DNA of 64,000 bases from Stichopus chloronotus (GCA_021234535.1 CM037836.1:13003111-13067110); one strand, 5' to 3'. Positions 1 to 12,633 are shown, counted from the first letter of the stretch. Notes: generated from the sequence alone by a model not told the origin. Numbers and translations are program-made.

Positions 1-3000
1 AATCCTGAAAACAGCCAAGTGGAGCAGTCAGTCGCAGTCCGATAGCTAGCAAAAAATTTGCCAATCCGTCCACACCGATGGATGGATAAGTTTTAAGTGT
101 CTTAGATTCATTCAAAATGGACTTTTTTTTTTTCATAAATCTTAAGGCAGGCCACTACCAATGGTGCTACTTAACAATGCTGTTATGAGTAGTACAGGAT
201 CACCCCCCCCCCCAAAAAAAAAAACAGACAGACTGACAGATGTAATTTTTGTCTTTGATTTCTAATTCTTTGTAGAAAAAGAAGAGACAATCTTTGATTT
301 CATTTAAGATGTCCATTTACACTGTCAGTAATGAAGTAAGTAATTTTGGATCATGACAATGTATTTGCACAATTATGTTTTAAGCACCGAATTAAGTTCA
401 CCAGTAGTAACCTTGGTCAGAGTGGTCCATTTGTTCCAAAAGTAAATGTTTCCTTTTGGTATCACTTAGAGGTACTTTCATGATCCTGTTATTTGTGCAA
501 TTTTTTAAACGCCTTTTAGTCATAATCACAGGTGCAACTTCGCAACGTGTTACACCTTCCTTCGTGTTATATTGCCAGTTGTTATATATGTTGATAAAGT
601 AAAGTGACACAAAAAATATTTCCTCTACCCTTTCAGTAAAATGTAATAATAGAAAACAAAACATAGTGGGCAAAATTCAAAAGTGAAAGAGGAGCAACAA
701 TTGATAATGATTGAAGAAAGTGACATCTTACAGGGAGACTATCGACAAAACAGGCCCCCTGATATTTTAAAACATTGAATTGGATGTCCCATCATCTCTT
801 GAATAGTATTTTAAAGGTTTGAGACCTGTTCTCATGCAAAGTTTTACTTCTCCATTTATGCACACTTTTTATCATATTTTTTTTATCAAAGTTTCACATT
901 GTAAATTTGTGCACTTTTGTATCATTTTGACACTTTGTATTAATGCTTTGGACAATTATTCTACTTCTTGCCTTAAATATTTCGAAATCGATGAAACATC
1001 TTCGTTTCGAGTGACACGGTGTACCACAGTATGGAGTTCCATCAGTGGAGTCACTTACCGTGAAAGCCTAGCCCTGAATAATACAACAGAATTGTTGGTT
1101 ACTCTGCAGTGATACCCTAGTAGGTATCACATGATCGTTCGTAATCACAGATTAATTTCTTTTCTCCTGATGACACAATTTGATTCTCACTAAGTATGAG
1201 GCATTGAGGTATAATTGCTAAGTTTTCAGATTGATCTGAAGTACCTGATTTTGTGCAAAGTATGACTGTGAGTAGTACTAAACTTTAAGATTCTCTCTGG
1301 TGGTCCCACTTGTTCCACCCATATTTGGTAATTTGGGATTTTGTTGTCCTTTTTTGGTGTCAAATTTGCTTTGACTTTGACTGTTGAGACAGCCAGGAGT
1401 GAAATCTTTTCAAAACAGGGGAGCAAATTGGGGCATTTGTCTGTAATAATTGATACCAGCATTGCATGCTGATAACCAGCTTCCAAGCGAGACCAATGTT
1501 TGCTTCTCTTGGAATTCAAACAGGTTTTTGGGTACAGCCATAATGACCAGTATTAAAATGTGACAACTGAATAGCAGATGTGAAGAGTTTTCTGTAGCCT
1601 GCAAATTGTCCTTATTTAGAACATTTGAAGCTATAGATGTTGACATTAGCTTTTCCTTTTTATTGAACAGAACGCACTTCAAGTTATTTTACTTCAGCAA
1701 TATCAGAAACTTTTCAATCTAAAAAACAGCGTTTTTTTTTATTTACCCTCCCTCCCTCCCCCCCCCCCTTCCTCTCTATTTTTTGCATTATGTTACTTTG
1801 GTTGAACTTGGTCAAGAGACTGGATTGTAACATTTGAGGGAAGTCCCTCCTGTGTGTGGTTTTACTGTGGTGACTTTAGCACACCAAACCAATTGGTGTA
1901 TTTCTAGCTATTTGTGTCTATGTGTGTCACTTTAACATTTTTTTGCGTCCGTTAAGTATTCATGTGCATACATGTCACAATGACGTAGTAACTTTAAAAA
2001 CATTTTCATAGCGTTTTAAATTTTTGATGAGATATGTTTAAGATGAATTTAGAAAAAGGGTTTTATTTATAGGTCTGCTGGTTAGATCATGTATTCCATT
2101 GTGTGTGTTTAATGTCCAATGTTTATGAAATGCGTAGATTGGACAAGTATTTATGTTTTGAATACAGGAGAAATGAAGAGATGTTAGTTTTTCAGAGATA
2201 CCAGTTGGTATGAAGGCAACTCTTTTGGAAATGTCGCACAATTTTACACTGTGATAAATGGGTAATCATTCAAGACTGGACTTCACTTTGTTCTCAATCG
2301 CAGGTGAAAAGAGGGGTCAGTATGTTTAAATAAGTTTCATTAAATAATGTAAACCATAACTACCCATGGAAGGGGGGCGATGGTCAATGTCATTTACAAA
2401 GAATCAAGGAATTAAACAGAGCATGATTTGTCCCTTTCTGATGATTCATGTGGCAATTGCCACAAAAAGGAAATATGTGCCTTAGACAACTTTTCATCTT
2501 GAAGGCATGTATGACCATGAAGTAAGAGTGAAGAATTCGATTGAAAGGATAAAATAATAACCAAAGTGTACTATTTCATTATTTGCAGACTGTATTCCAA
2601 TTGTACATAAATATGGTTCAATACACTCAACCATTAAACCTCACTATAATAAGCCATGCATATTTGCTTAAGCTTTATTTTTTTCTACACTTGACACTTG
2701 GTATGTAAACCAAGCTTAAATTTTTAGAGAGATTAAGACAAAAAAAAAAACCAAAAAAAAGAATAACTCTTTTCCCTTTTTTTTTTTTTTTTGTTGTAAT
2801 GAGAGATTATTGATAAATGAAGATTCTTAATTTCCAACATTTGCTGTTCATGTTAGGTCAGCCAATGGTATGGGCAACTACCATCCTTATCTTACAGTTC
2901 TTACCCATTAATTATTGTCAAAGATGTGTGAATATGCAGAGAATTATTTTGTATGTATGATGAAATGATAAATGGAATATAACAAAGAAAACTTCATTCT

Positions 3001-4110
3001 TCTCTGACTATACTTTTCTATTGATCTCGTGCACTGGGGGCATTTTTTTAATGTTTCACATTTTCCTGTAGTTTTGATCACATATAGTGTGAAGGATACC
3101 TTAAACTCAACAATAAGCATTTTTCCTCTTTGCAGAGGGATGGTTTAGTGATGATATTGAACGACAGTGTGATTTATTTTATTCACTCAGATTGTAAATT
3201 ATTCTTCCAGTCCTTGAAAATTTGACATTTGTTTTCAGATGAGGGTATGCATTTGAAATACGCAACTTGAGCTGTTTCAGGTGTGGAATCTGATATTAGT
3301 GAGCCCCAATACTGTAGATAGCATACCCATTGGTATTGAAGAATAACATTGCACATGCGCACATGAAAGACGGATGTTTTCAAAACGTGTCATATGCTCT
3401 TGACTCTAAGGTATTTTGCAATCCTCAGGTTGATCTGTACGATATACATCCTGGAATGCCTGCCACGTCTTCATGCTAAACAGAAACAATTTTCTCACTG
3501 AGTAGCTATAAAGGAAAGATTTCTGGTAGGTCGAGATGAAAATACTGTTATAGTGATGGTAAATTGGCAGAGTTCAATCGTCCCTTCCACATCTATGAAA
3601 CTGTTGATGTTTTCAAGATTTCAGAGAATGTTGACTACCAAGACATTACAAAAGAATCAGAGAAGTAGGGAGAGAAGACGTTCTGTCAAGATATTGAATG
3701 TGCATCATTGGTTAACAATTCTCATTACCTTATAATCTACACACAATTATCACCGAACTTCACTATTCATCTGACCAAATAAGGGCTACTAATGTGAGTT
3801 ATTGCAATCAATAGACGTTCAGAAGTGGTCCCGTGGGCAATTTCTTGATGACAAGCAGATTTTATTGTAAGGGTTTTTGTCCTTCAAAGAGACAGTTAAA
3901 ACCGGTGCATTAGCCAAATTAAGGATGTTATTTACACATATTTTTATGTGATGATGAATCTGACATGGTAAACAACACAATACAAATGTATCCATGGTAT
4001 ATCATCAGCCTGGGAAATTGAATTTGCCCTAAACAGCATTAATGACATAGGAATTTTAGGGAAACATCACTTTGAGATAGAAAATGACATTTTCTCATCT
4101 GTCAATTGCT
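1..4110. other. Non-genic DNA, no exon recognised
   Basis: No open frame here resembles a protein I know, and none is bounded by convincing splice sites with matching phases. It is AT-rich sequence with homopolymer runs (poly-C near 204-213 and 1757-1768, poly-A/poly-T near 2741-2793). It could include the 3' untranslated region of a gene lying outside the window. Confidence 0.5.
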
Positions 4111-4965
4111 CTACCATCTATTGATCCTTTCCTCCATCAATCTGGTGAATATTGATCTACAGTACCATCTATTGATCCTTTCCTCCATCAATCTGCTGAA
4201 TATTGATCTACAATCTATTGATCCTTTCCTCCATCAATCTGCTGAAAATTGATCTACCATCTATTGATCCTTTCCTCCATCAATCTGCTGAATATTGATC
4301 TACCATCTATTGATCTTCCCTCCATCAATCTGCTGAATATTGATCTACCATCTATTGATCCTTTCCTCCATCAATCTGCTGAATATTGATCTACAATCTA
4401 TTGATCCTTTCCTCCATCAATCTGCTGAATATTGATCTACCATCTATTGATCCTTTCCTCCATCAATCTGCTGAATATTGATCTACCATCTATTGATCTT
4501 CCCTCCATCAATCTGCTGAATATTGATCTACCATCTATTGATCCTTTCCTCCATCAATCTGCTGAATATTGATCTACCATCTATTGATCCTTTCCTCCAT
4601 CAATCTGCTGAATATTGATCTACCATCTATTGATCCTTTCCTCCATCAATCTGCTGAATATTGATCTACCATCTATTGAGCTTTCCTCCATCAATCTGCT
4701 GAATATTGATCTACCGTCTATTGATCTGTCCATCATCAATTGATCTATTGACTATCCTCCATCAGTCTTACCTACTGAGGTATCATCTGCCAATCTGTTG
4801 CCTGTGTCGTCTACCATCTACTGATTTGTCCTCTATCAACCCCTTGCTTCTTTAATCTGTCATCTGTCGGTTATCCTCTATTGAATGTGTCACCTATTGA
4901 TCTGTCTCGGCTTATTGATCTGTCATCTATTGATTGGTCATGTATTGATCTGTCATTCCTTGATT
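4111..4965. repeat. 46-bp minisatellite
   Basis: About 13 tandem copies of a 46-bp unit run from 4111 to about 4738, then decay into shorter CTATTGATCTGTC-like units up to about 4965. Some units are shortened by a few bases near TTGATCTTCCC. Each full unit carries the hexamer ATTGAT or its complement ATCAAT three times. The period is not a multiple of three and no reading frame is maintained, so it is not coding. It lies downstream of the CCDC122 stop codon. Confidence 0.92.
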
Positions 4966-5130
4966 TCTTCCATTTTGTTTGTCACATATCTGTTGGCTTC
5001 TGCTGAGGGGCAACCATGCAAACTGACTCTGATCACCGGGAAGATGAACTCAACTAGTCCTCTCCTTCTAAAAGCACCCATTAGTCAATTCTGCAAAGCC
5101 CTACGCTTGATCTACAGACCTCATTTCTGA

Positions 5131-5266
5131 GTGTATACTTCATGTAAGCCAACCTCAAACTGACTTCAATGGACACCTGCTCCAATTCAGCAGAGGCTAT
5201 TCTTTTTCCTTCTAATGTCTATTCTCCTGAGTTTGAGGTACGCTTAGTTACATGAAGTGTATACCC
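5131..5266. repeat. Short inverted-repeat element
   Basis: The left end (from GTGTATACTTCATGTAA through ACCTCAAACT) is repeated in inverse orientation at the right end (AGTTTGAGGT through TTACATGAAGTGTATAC), giving about 33-bp imperfect arms around a ~65-bp centre. This is the shape of a small foldback or MITE-like element. No target-site duplication was identified. Confidence 0.6.
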
Positions 5267-5739
5267 TTTTATGGACGGCAACATATAAGTTAGTCTGAAT
5301 AATCTTGCATTCAGAACCTTCATACAGGAAGGAATAACAACGCCAGTTGCCTTTCTAGTTCTAGTGGTTCACACAAGTCATAGGTTTGACTTGATGCGAA
5401 ATATCAGAGATTCTGGAAGATGCTCGCAATGATCTGAAGCAAATTACTCCTGGGATGAAGAATATCCTACAAGGCTGAGAGAGTTTCTCACTAACACACC
5501 CATCATGGTTCAGCATATCATCCTCCTCCTACAGCGGACTGTAGATTACAAAGCCCATTATTGGGGCTCCTAAAGTGGCTCACAAAGCATAAAAACATCT
5601 TGGAGCAGATTCACATCCTTTCTGCACTTTTCACTCGAGTAGATCCGGAGAGGATATGATACAGTACTACTGTTTAACTGCCACGACTTTGTCACTAACC
5701 AGACTTTGTGACAGTGTCAAAACATGTGAAGTTTTGCTA

Positions 5740-5883
5740 TCATCCTTCCTGGTCTGAAATCAGCTGTTGCAGCTGTGCTATCTGCCGTTCCATCTGACAA
5801 GCATCTTCATCCCATTGGTGATTCCTCATCTGAGCTTCCTTGACCTGGTTGCGTAACCGAAGTAGTTGGGCCTGGTTCCTCTT
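5740..5883 (-). CDS. CCDC122: CCDC122 exon 8 (stop codon)
   Basis: 47 codons and a TGA stop. Begins KRNQAQLLRLRNQVKEA and ends LQQLISDQEG. The spacing of the conserved Trp (NHQWDED) and the MERQIAQL helix fits the C-terminus of vertebrate CCDC122, which makes this the most diagnostic exon. Confidence 0.87.
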   Translation of the reverse strand, partial: KRNQAQLLRLRNQVKEAQMRNHQWDEDACQMERQIAQLQQLISDQEG

Positions 5884-8800
5884 CTGAGTAATATGGTGAA
5901 AAGATGAATGTAGAATGACCAAGTTTAAAGCAAAACAAAATATTGTTGCCTTTTCTTCAAAGAATAAGTTCATTCAGCTGTGTTAAAATTAACGGTACCG
6001 ATTGAAGAGAAAGTCGGAGGAGACGGTGTGAGCGGTCAATCCTTAGCCTGACCACAATAAAAATTATGACATATTTATATTAAATATAATTCAAAAAGCA
6101 AAAGGCAATGCAGCACTGGCTATAAATATGCAGAGCTATAAAGATTTAATACCTTCAGCTGGTGTATAGAAACATTATTGTCTCTTTCATTAGTTTCCTT
6201 TCAAATCCCACCCCCCCCCCCACACCAATCCCTCCCCCTCCCTAAGTCATCAAGACACGACCTCTAAGCAATTAAGCACTATCACATGACAGGAACAGTG
6301 GGGGTCATACTGGATGATGATATTAAATTCCAGACAAATTTAAACCTCAGTGACAATTCTAGATGATGAGTTACTGTAGTTAATAGAACGCTATCCAGGA
6401 TCTTATCACCTTATTGCCTCCAGTACCTTGTTATCACTTTTATATCAATACTATCAATACTACCTTCTAATTTATTCATTTTGATGAGCACCTTCTTTCT
6501 GTTCATGCATATCACTGTTGCCATACGGTATACTCACCTTCAATACAGAAATGTCCTGAAGTAAACAATTCTGTTGATGGTGTTCTTCTTGGATCTGTAG
6601 AAAACATGATATTTGTTTGACAAAGTAAAAAGATAGAAACATTGCAAAAGGATATTCTAAAAACAAGAGTAGCTTGCATGGGTTGCTACTAGAGGTAGGC
6701 CTAACAGTGCCTGGCGCCAAACTACAACTAGAAGATGCAGAAGATCGTACCTGAACATCTTGAAGGCACCAGAGGTAAAAGAGTACCAATTTGGCAAACC
6801 ATAGGCATAGCTAACTGGGTATCATTGTGACAAAACCATTTTGCAATGTTTCACAAAATGGAACCTAGGCCACAACCCTGGACCTTGGACCCAAAGTTTC
6901 TGTGCACCTTGAACATACTACTGACTAGCATCATTATGACATACCATCAACGTTGTAAAAGAGAATCTGTAGAAGAAGATGCATTTTGCAGGTATTTCAT
7001 AAAATGGGCCATGTAGGGCCTACATGAAACCTTGGACTAGAATTTCACGGGTAGTACTCACAGACAGACCTACCAAGACAAACCATCAACATCATTGAAT
7101 AAGAGAATCTGTAGGAGGGAAGCATTTTGCAGAATTCCATAAAATTGGGCCATATGGTTCTCATCATAGAACCTTACTTGGACCAAAAATTCCTGAATAC
7201 CCTGATATGCTATTAGTTAAGTCCAATCAAGTTTAACTACCAGAATGATGGAAAAAGACTGTTAGCCGACACAAAATGTGCTTGGCATCTTTGATTTTTA
7301 TTCAGGGTTTGCAGAGTTCCTTCCAATCATCTTCTGAGTACTTTTTAAGACATATTTACTCTTATACAATGATTGACAATAACTGCGCCACTTTTTCCAT
7401 CAAATCTAACCAAAGATTCTGTTTCCTTTATCTGTCGTTCAACTTGCTGCTTGGTGGCTTTCAAATTCTCAATTTCGCCAGCGATCACCACAGATGGGTC
7501 ACGGGTGGTCGGGACGCTGTTCGACTCATCGGAGATGGTGGACGGTGGCATTGATGTTTTTATTGTATCTTCAGATGAGGTGAAAGAGAGCAACTCATCC
7601 CCTGTAAGATGTAAAGTTGAAATTACAAAGTACTGTATGACATGAATGATTATGTAAAAATAGCATTGATGTTGATGTACACAGAATACGGAACTTCCGA
7701 CTACAATTTAAAATCCATCCTTTGAAAATCCTCTTATTGGGACCAAAATGCTGCTGGTAACTGGCAACTAAGGAGGTATATCATCTGGACATTTGATCAT
7801 CACCACCTGACATGGAAGTAATCCTTCCGATGCCTTTCTGATGTTAATTTAGTTCTACAATTTGGGACTTGTTTTTGGATGATATAGGCCTACAATGAAA
7901 AACATGACAATTGAAGTAAAATTTAAACATTGACAAAGCATTTTTGAAATGCCTAAAAAAAAAAAAATAATGACTGGCTTTGCTGGAAAAGTTTCACCAG
8001 GTATCTCCTAACCTTTGGGAGGAAAGGACACAATGCCAAGATGAGTGTTTCAAACTGCAGTAGCCAAGTTAAATCATGATGGTAAGGAAATCACTAGACA
8101 GCTTATTCTACAGCATATTTTCAGGTTTTGGCTAAGAATGAATATTTACGTTCGAGGAAAGTTTCAGAAAAGTACTCAACTAATTCACTGCCGTTTTTTT
8201 TTCTTTTTGGTCAAAAAGTAATACCAGCATTAACGCCGGTTCCAGCGTTTTACGGCAAATCATGTACACGATTACAAAGGAATCACAGCAGGAGAGGCTT
8301 GAGGGGAGGAGACAAAAATTTCTAATAAGTGAGATGCTTAATGATGCTAAGTGGTGCCATGATAAGAGACACAAACTGAAATCACTGTCTAATTGAGACG
8401 GGAAGGCTTTCTCACTATCATTTAAGTAGCACAACAAATTTGTGTACACACAAGTGGTACTTACGTTCAGCCTGTAATTGTTTGAGGAGTTCTGCTTCTT
8501 CAACTAGTGCCACTTGAATTGAACTATTTTTCTCCAGTTCTAAAGCTTCTCTCCTGCAGTCTGCCATTTTATCTGTGTATTCCTTATGGACTCTATCAGA
8601 AAAAAGTAACAAGCAAACAAACTACCTATGATCAGAATACATGAATGATGTAATTATGAGCTTTTTTTTCTCTGAGTCTGACTATTGCCTAATAAGGTGC
8701 CACGGAGAGTGTGTAACACGCTTGATCTTTGTAAGTTACGGTACTGTGTCACCAATGGAGACACAGCACTCAATTAACCCACTCTATACACAAGTTTACC

Positions 8801-11800
8801 ATTAAGATGATGACTGGTGATAGGCATCATACTCTAAACATGCCCACCTACATATCAGAGATATGTCTAGCTCTTTCAAGTGGTTTGGAGATTCCATGTG
8901 TGTACATGGTTTTCAAAAATTTGACCCTTGGCCTCTACCAAATGTAATAGGGTTTTGCACTAAATATTTTACGCTAACTACACCATGTAACAAATATGAA
9001 ATCAGTGCAAGCCTCCTTTCTTGTGATATCATGTTTACAAGGTTTTCACAATCTAACCACTGTTGAACCCACATGACCATTTAACACCACAAAATATAAT
9101 AGGGCTTAACTGCACACAATGGGACACTTGCACATACCCACTTCTATGTTGCATTTATCATGTTTGTAAAAGTTGACCTCTGATGACCCAGAATGACCTT
9201 TCACCATCATCAAAATCAATAGGGGTCTTGCACTCAACGTGGTTCACAGGACATTTCAAAATACCAGGTGTGTCCAAGCTCCGTTCTTGAGGTATCAAGC
9301 AGCTGGGTGCCACATGCCAGTTTTTCTTCTTGAGATCTCATATTTACAAGGTTTGAAAAAATGGACCTCAGGTGACCCAAGAAGTCCATGCCGAATTGTC
9401 AATGCTAAACAAAACAGTTTTTGCATACACCATTTCTTTGTATTAGTGAGGTAAAAGTTGTTGTAAAACCACACTGCCTTTAGTCAGTTTCATCAACTTG
9501 TGCTGTGATGATCCACATGGTCATGCAATTTTAATTTATTTTTGTAAAGTAGTTCAGGTGTGACAATCAAATGCCTAGACTTTGGCAGGGGATTTTAAGG
9601 GAAAATGCAATCACCCCAATTTGTAGTGGTATAGTACCCTATCCTAATTCATGGATGGCTCTTTTGCATCAAGGGACAATATTTTTGTTACTAGGTTGCT
9701 AAATTTGTGCATATTAATTTGTTTACTTTAAATACACAAAAGATACTTGTAAGGTATGAAAGAGGAGATGTGTAAAATTGAGCTGATGCTTCAGAATAAA
9801 GTTGGGGTGGCTGCTTATTCCCTTTAAGTGTCATGCGCATGGCAGAACATGTGTTATCCAGCCTGAAAAGTGTGCAGTGAATATTTTAGCATGGTCATAA
9901 CATCATGACCCTTGACTTACATAAAAAACAAAAGAGTTCTTAGTGTGGTACATCTACAATTAACATACCCAAATATAATATCTGTCCAGACTTCCCTTTT
10001 TGAGATACTGCATTTACATCACAAACATACACACACATGCAAACAAACCATCATTAATGCAATGGTGATGATCTACCATTAAAATTTTAAAAGGGGCATT
10101 TGCCATCTTACACAGGAGAGGCTGGACTCTTCACAGAGAAAAAACACCATCTACCATACTAGAGCATATATAGCGACATACAGTATTGAAAAATCTAGCG
10201 ATGTATACAAAGCACAAGTTCTGAGTTACAAAATATCTGTATCAGATGCAGTATCTGTATCAGATGCAGTAAGTCTATTGAGGAAATACATATTAAACTC
10301 AATCTCATATTACTGATAACAGGCAGTTGCTTCTGAAAACTTCCATGCATGTCTGGAACTGTACCTGTATGTAAAGCTTACCTTTGGTCTGTTTCAAGTC
10401 TCTGCTCCAAGTTCCTTACATCAGTATTTAACTGGAACTCTTCTTCCAAAAGACTAAATATTTCTATTAACAAAACAATAGGTAAAGTATCTATCACAGA
10501 TATGTCCATAGATAATGATCGTTTGGTCTCTCCTAGAAACTTACAAATCGCAGATGTTTCCATATTGCATAATGTATCCATATATCTGTAAGATTCATCC
10601 AAATGAGATGGTTACTATATCATATATATGCAAGGTCAAGATGGACTGAATTAGGCAGAGACACAACAGACTTGACTCGAATGCCGGTATGGTGTTTTAT
10701 AATTTTTATTGTAGCTGCATGGCAAACAACTAAATGCCGTGATGGTTTAATGAATTACTTTAAAGTATAGCTGGTGCCCTCTAACCTTCTTTCAAATGTT
10801 TGCATTTAGCAGTGTGTTCAGCTATCCCTTCTTGCTGGTAGGAAAAGTCTCTTCTCACACTCTTTAAGTTCACTCTTGGTGGAATTCATTTTTTCAAGCT
10901 CTGCATGAATAAACATAAAATACACACACAACTTTATATTCCACAAGAAAGGCTTGTGAAGAATCATTTTTACAATGCAACAGAGTATACTTTGTCATTG
11001 TAAGGATGCATTGTATCATTGTTACTCTGCACAATGAACAAATAATGAAAGACATTGCAAATTATTATTTATTTATCTCTCCTATTACTGCATTAGTCCA
11101 TGTCCATGCACTGTGTTGACATCTTGCTGATAAGGAATATAGGCAGATAGCTAATTTGGATTACTTCATTTGATCATGTGGTACCCCAAATAATGTTTTA
11201 TTTTCTGGGTCTAACCCTTGCAAGCGATAACCCATCTGCACATATATGCCTGTCTTGAGTGTAACACATCATCTCACCTCCAGAAAAAAAAATGCAAAAC
11301 AAAGAAGGTAAAAAAATGCTGCAACACCATATTGTCTCAGTAAGTCTCAATTAGTGATGAACTGATTTACAAGCATGTGCAAGCAATGCAATGTTTGAGG
11401 TCCATATGTCACATTCATGGCACAAGGAGCTTTGTCTGACCCCAGGTGGTAAGTGCACAAAAGATCATTTCATAGATGTTATTTACTACTACCATTACCT
11501 TGGACAGAAATGTCTTCTTAGTAACACTTAACTTGGCATTTTGTCATACAACTTCATAAATTATACAAATAATTCTTACCTTCTTGGAGGTGTACCTGAG
11601 AAAGAGAAAAAAACATACTTAATATTAAATTGAACACAACTTGGAAACAAGTGTCCGCTGCTATAGCTTTAGACTCTCAAATTGACATAGTCACACTGTC
11701 AGTTTGGTGGGGCCACAAGCCAAGTCAATCTCATGGGGTGCATCCATCTATAGGCCTGGGCACTCTTGCTACATACACAAACTAACTAGCTAACTGTACA

Positions 11801-12456
11801 TGGCATAGCTAGTAGGTATAGTCATAAGTAAATCCTAGTTATACAGAGACACTGTGATAGGACCTAACATATTTGCACCTTTTGACTTTATTTCAACTTT
11901 ATTTTTTGATGGTTGCTCTGTAGGGTAGGCCTACAAACCAAGGTGAATTTTCCTTGACTAGGTTCTCAGATAAAACAGCAGCAGCTGTTGAAATGACTGT
12001 CGTATGAGAGTTCAACTAAGCTAGTATCATATTTAAACAAAATAGCAAAATAATATAAAATATAGCCTCAAACAGAATACAGCCTAGAATAGTAATATGT
12101 CAGACAAAAAGTAACATTAACCTTAATGAAAATCGGGGAAATGGTGTAAAGAGCTTATTTTTTTTTCAAATTAACTGCAACTTTGACAGGCAGGGCCCCT
12201 ACCTGCAATACTCTTAATTTAGTCCTATCGTTAGGTCTTACTTGCCCTAGGCTAGCCTACGCTGGTCATGCCATGGCCTATAAAGTATAAGGACCACTGT
12301 TTCGCCTACCTTCAGGCGCTGTAGGACACTGTCATACTGAGTCAGTTTGTCAGACTGTTGCTTTTGTGCCTGAGAAACGCTTTCAACTACACATGGTAAC
12401 GTATCTTGATCAGTCTGACTACGTCCTGGTGAGAATGTTTTGGCATCTACATCCAT
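5740..12456 (-). CDS. CCDC122: CCDC122-like coiled-coil protein, 8 exons
   Basis: Coding exons, in transcript order: 12310-12456, 11580-11595, 10786-10900, 10382-10463, 8465-8592, 7411-7601, 6538-6594, 5740-5883. All introns are GT/AG and all phases agree, giving about 292 residues against about 273 in human CCDC122, provided one surplus base in exon 3 is discounted. The product is predicted to be almost entirely alpha-helical coiled coil, with a Ser/Thr/Pro-rich linker in exon 6. I recognise it from the family pattern: KQQ..KL near residues 35-40, YQQ...(A/I)E.T...C..L in exon 3, and a C-terminal RL..QV......QW......LE/MERQIAQL block. Exon 3 aligned to my recollection of the human protein has equal length between ELEK and YQQ once the base is discounted. 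The molecular function is not established. It is divergent from RIIAD1. No clear poly(A) signal was found just downstream. Confidence 0.82.
6538..6594 (-). CDS. CCDC122: CCDC122 exon 7
   Basis: 19 codons (IQEEHHQQNCLLQDISVLK), acceptor TTCTACAG, strong donor GTGAGT, phase 0 on both sides. Confidence 0.83.
6800..7250 (-). repeat. ~145-bp tandem repeat, minus-orientation copy
   Basis: Three diverged units with a period of about 145-148 bp (anchors near 6838, 6986 and 7130: TTTGCAG..TTCCATAAAATGGGCC-type sequence). The complement matches the units of the array at 35.9-37.1 kb (ATGAAATTCTGCAAAATGC, ACAGATTCTCTTGTACAATG). It lies in the intron between CCDC122 exons 6 and 7. Confidence 0.75.
7411..7601 (-). 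CDS. CCDC122: CCDC122 exon 6 with Ser/Thr/Pro-rich linker
   Basis: 63 whole codons. The first two thirds are rich in Ser, Thr and Pro (for example TSMPPSTISDESNSV), probably a disordered insertion that accounts for the protein being longer than the human one. The last third (GEIENLKATKQQVERQIKE) returns to coiled coil. Acceptor TCTTACAG, donor GTTAGA, leaves in phase 0. Confidence 0.83.
8465..8592 (-). CDS. CCDC122: CCDC122 exon 5
   Basis: Encodes 42 whole codons of charged coiled coil (starts VHKEYTDKMADC, ends LLKQLQAE). Acceptor CTGATAG, donor GTAAGT; enters in phase 2 and leaves in phase 1, both matching the neighbouring exons. Confidence 0.85.
8850..9460. repeat. Degenerate tandem repeat with CATGTTTACAAGGTTT cores
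   Basis: Several diverged units of roughly 120-190 bp share a core near 9030, 9150 and 9340 (T.ATGTTTACAAGGTTT..A), followed by TGACC-rich text (GATGACCCAGAATGACC). Further related text appears near 9985-10050. It sits in the CCDC122 intron between exons 4 and 5. Confidence 0.55.
9595..9827. mobile_element. TTAA-flanked inverted-repeat element (MITE), copy 1
   Basis: TTAA at 9595-9598 and 9824-9827 flank a ~225-bp sequence whose ends are inverted repeats (left GGGAAAATGCAATCACCCCA, right TGGGGTGGCTGCTTATTCCC). It has no coding capacity. TTAA is the target duplicated by piggyBac-type transposases; assignment to that superfamily is inference. Related copies are at 28384-28573 and 47991-48344. 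Confidence 0.6.
10382..10463 (-). CDS. CCDC122: CCDC122 exon 4
   Basis: Acceptor TTAATAG chosen over a second AG ten bases downstream because only the first matches the phase of exon 3. Encodes EIFSLLEEEFQLNTDV and NLEQRLETDQ, heptad-like coiled coil. Donor GTAAGC, phase 2. Confidence 0.8.
10786..10900 (-). CDS. CCDC122: CCDC122 exon 3, contains +1 frameshift
   Basis: Acceptor CATGCAG, donor GTTAGA. The first part reads ELEKMNSTKSELKECEKR; after the run of four A on the plus strand (10843-10846) the frame hits a stop. In the +1 frame the sequence continues as YQQEGIAEHTAKCKHLKE and joins exon 4 in phase. The exon is 115 nt, whereas its two junction phases require 114. Either the assembly has one base too many in the homopolymer or this allele is broken. 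Confidence 0.75.
11580..11595 (-). CDS. CCDC122: CCDC122 exon 2, 16-nt microexon
   Basis: Only 16 nt, between a pyrimidine-rich acceptor (TTTCTCTTTCTCAG) and a GTAAGA donor. It encodes VHLQE plus one base, and it is the phase link between exon 1 (phase 0) and exon 3 (needs one carried base). Without it the downstream frame is lost. Confidence 0.72.
12310..12456 (-). CDS. CCDC122: CCDC122 exon 1 (start codon)
   Basis: 49 codons from the ATG at 12456, beginning MDVDAKTF, ending phase 0 at a GTAGGC donor. The first ATG with a plausible coiled-coil frame was taken as the start. The second half (VESVSQAQKQQSDKLTQY) matches the start of the family's coiled coil. Confidence 0.82.
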
Positions 12457-12633
12457 ATCACACTTTAGACGGCTTCACAAACACTGAGTCGTCGCCCGTT
12501 ACTTGCAGCTTGAGCGCATCCGTAGACCGAGCGTAATGGAGCGCATCCGCATATCTCTCTGGCAAGCAACCACTAGGCGCAGACAATAAGAGCAGCCTAG
12601 CCACTGCGACATGGTATTGGATACCGACAACAG

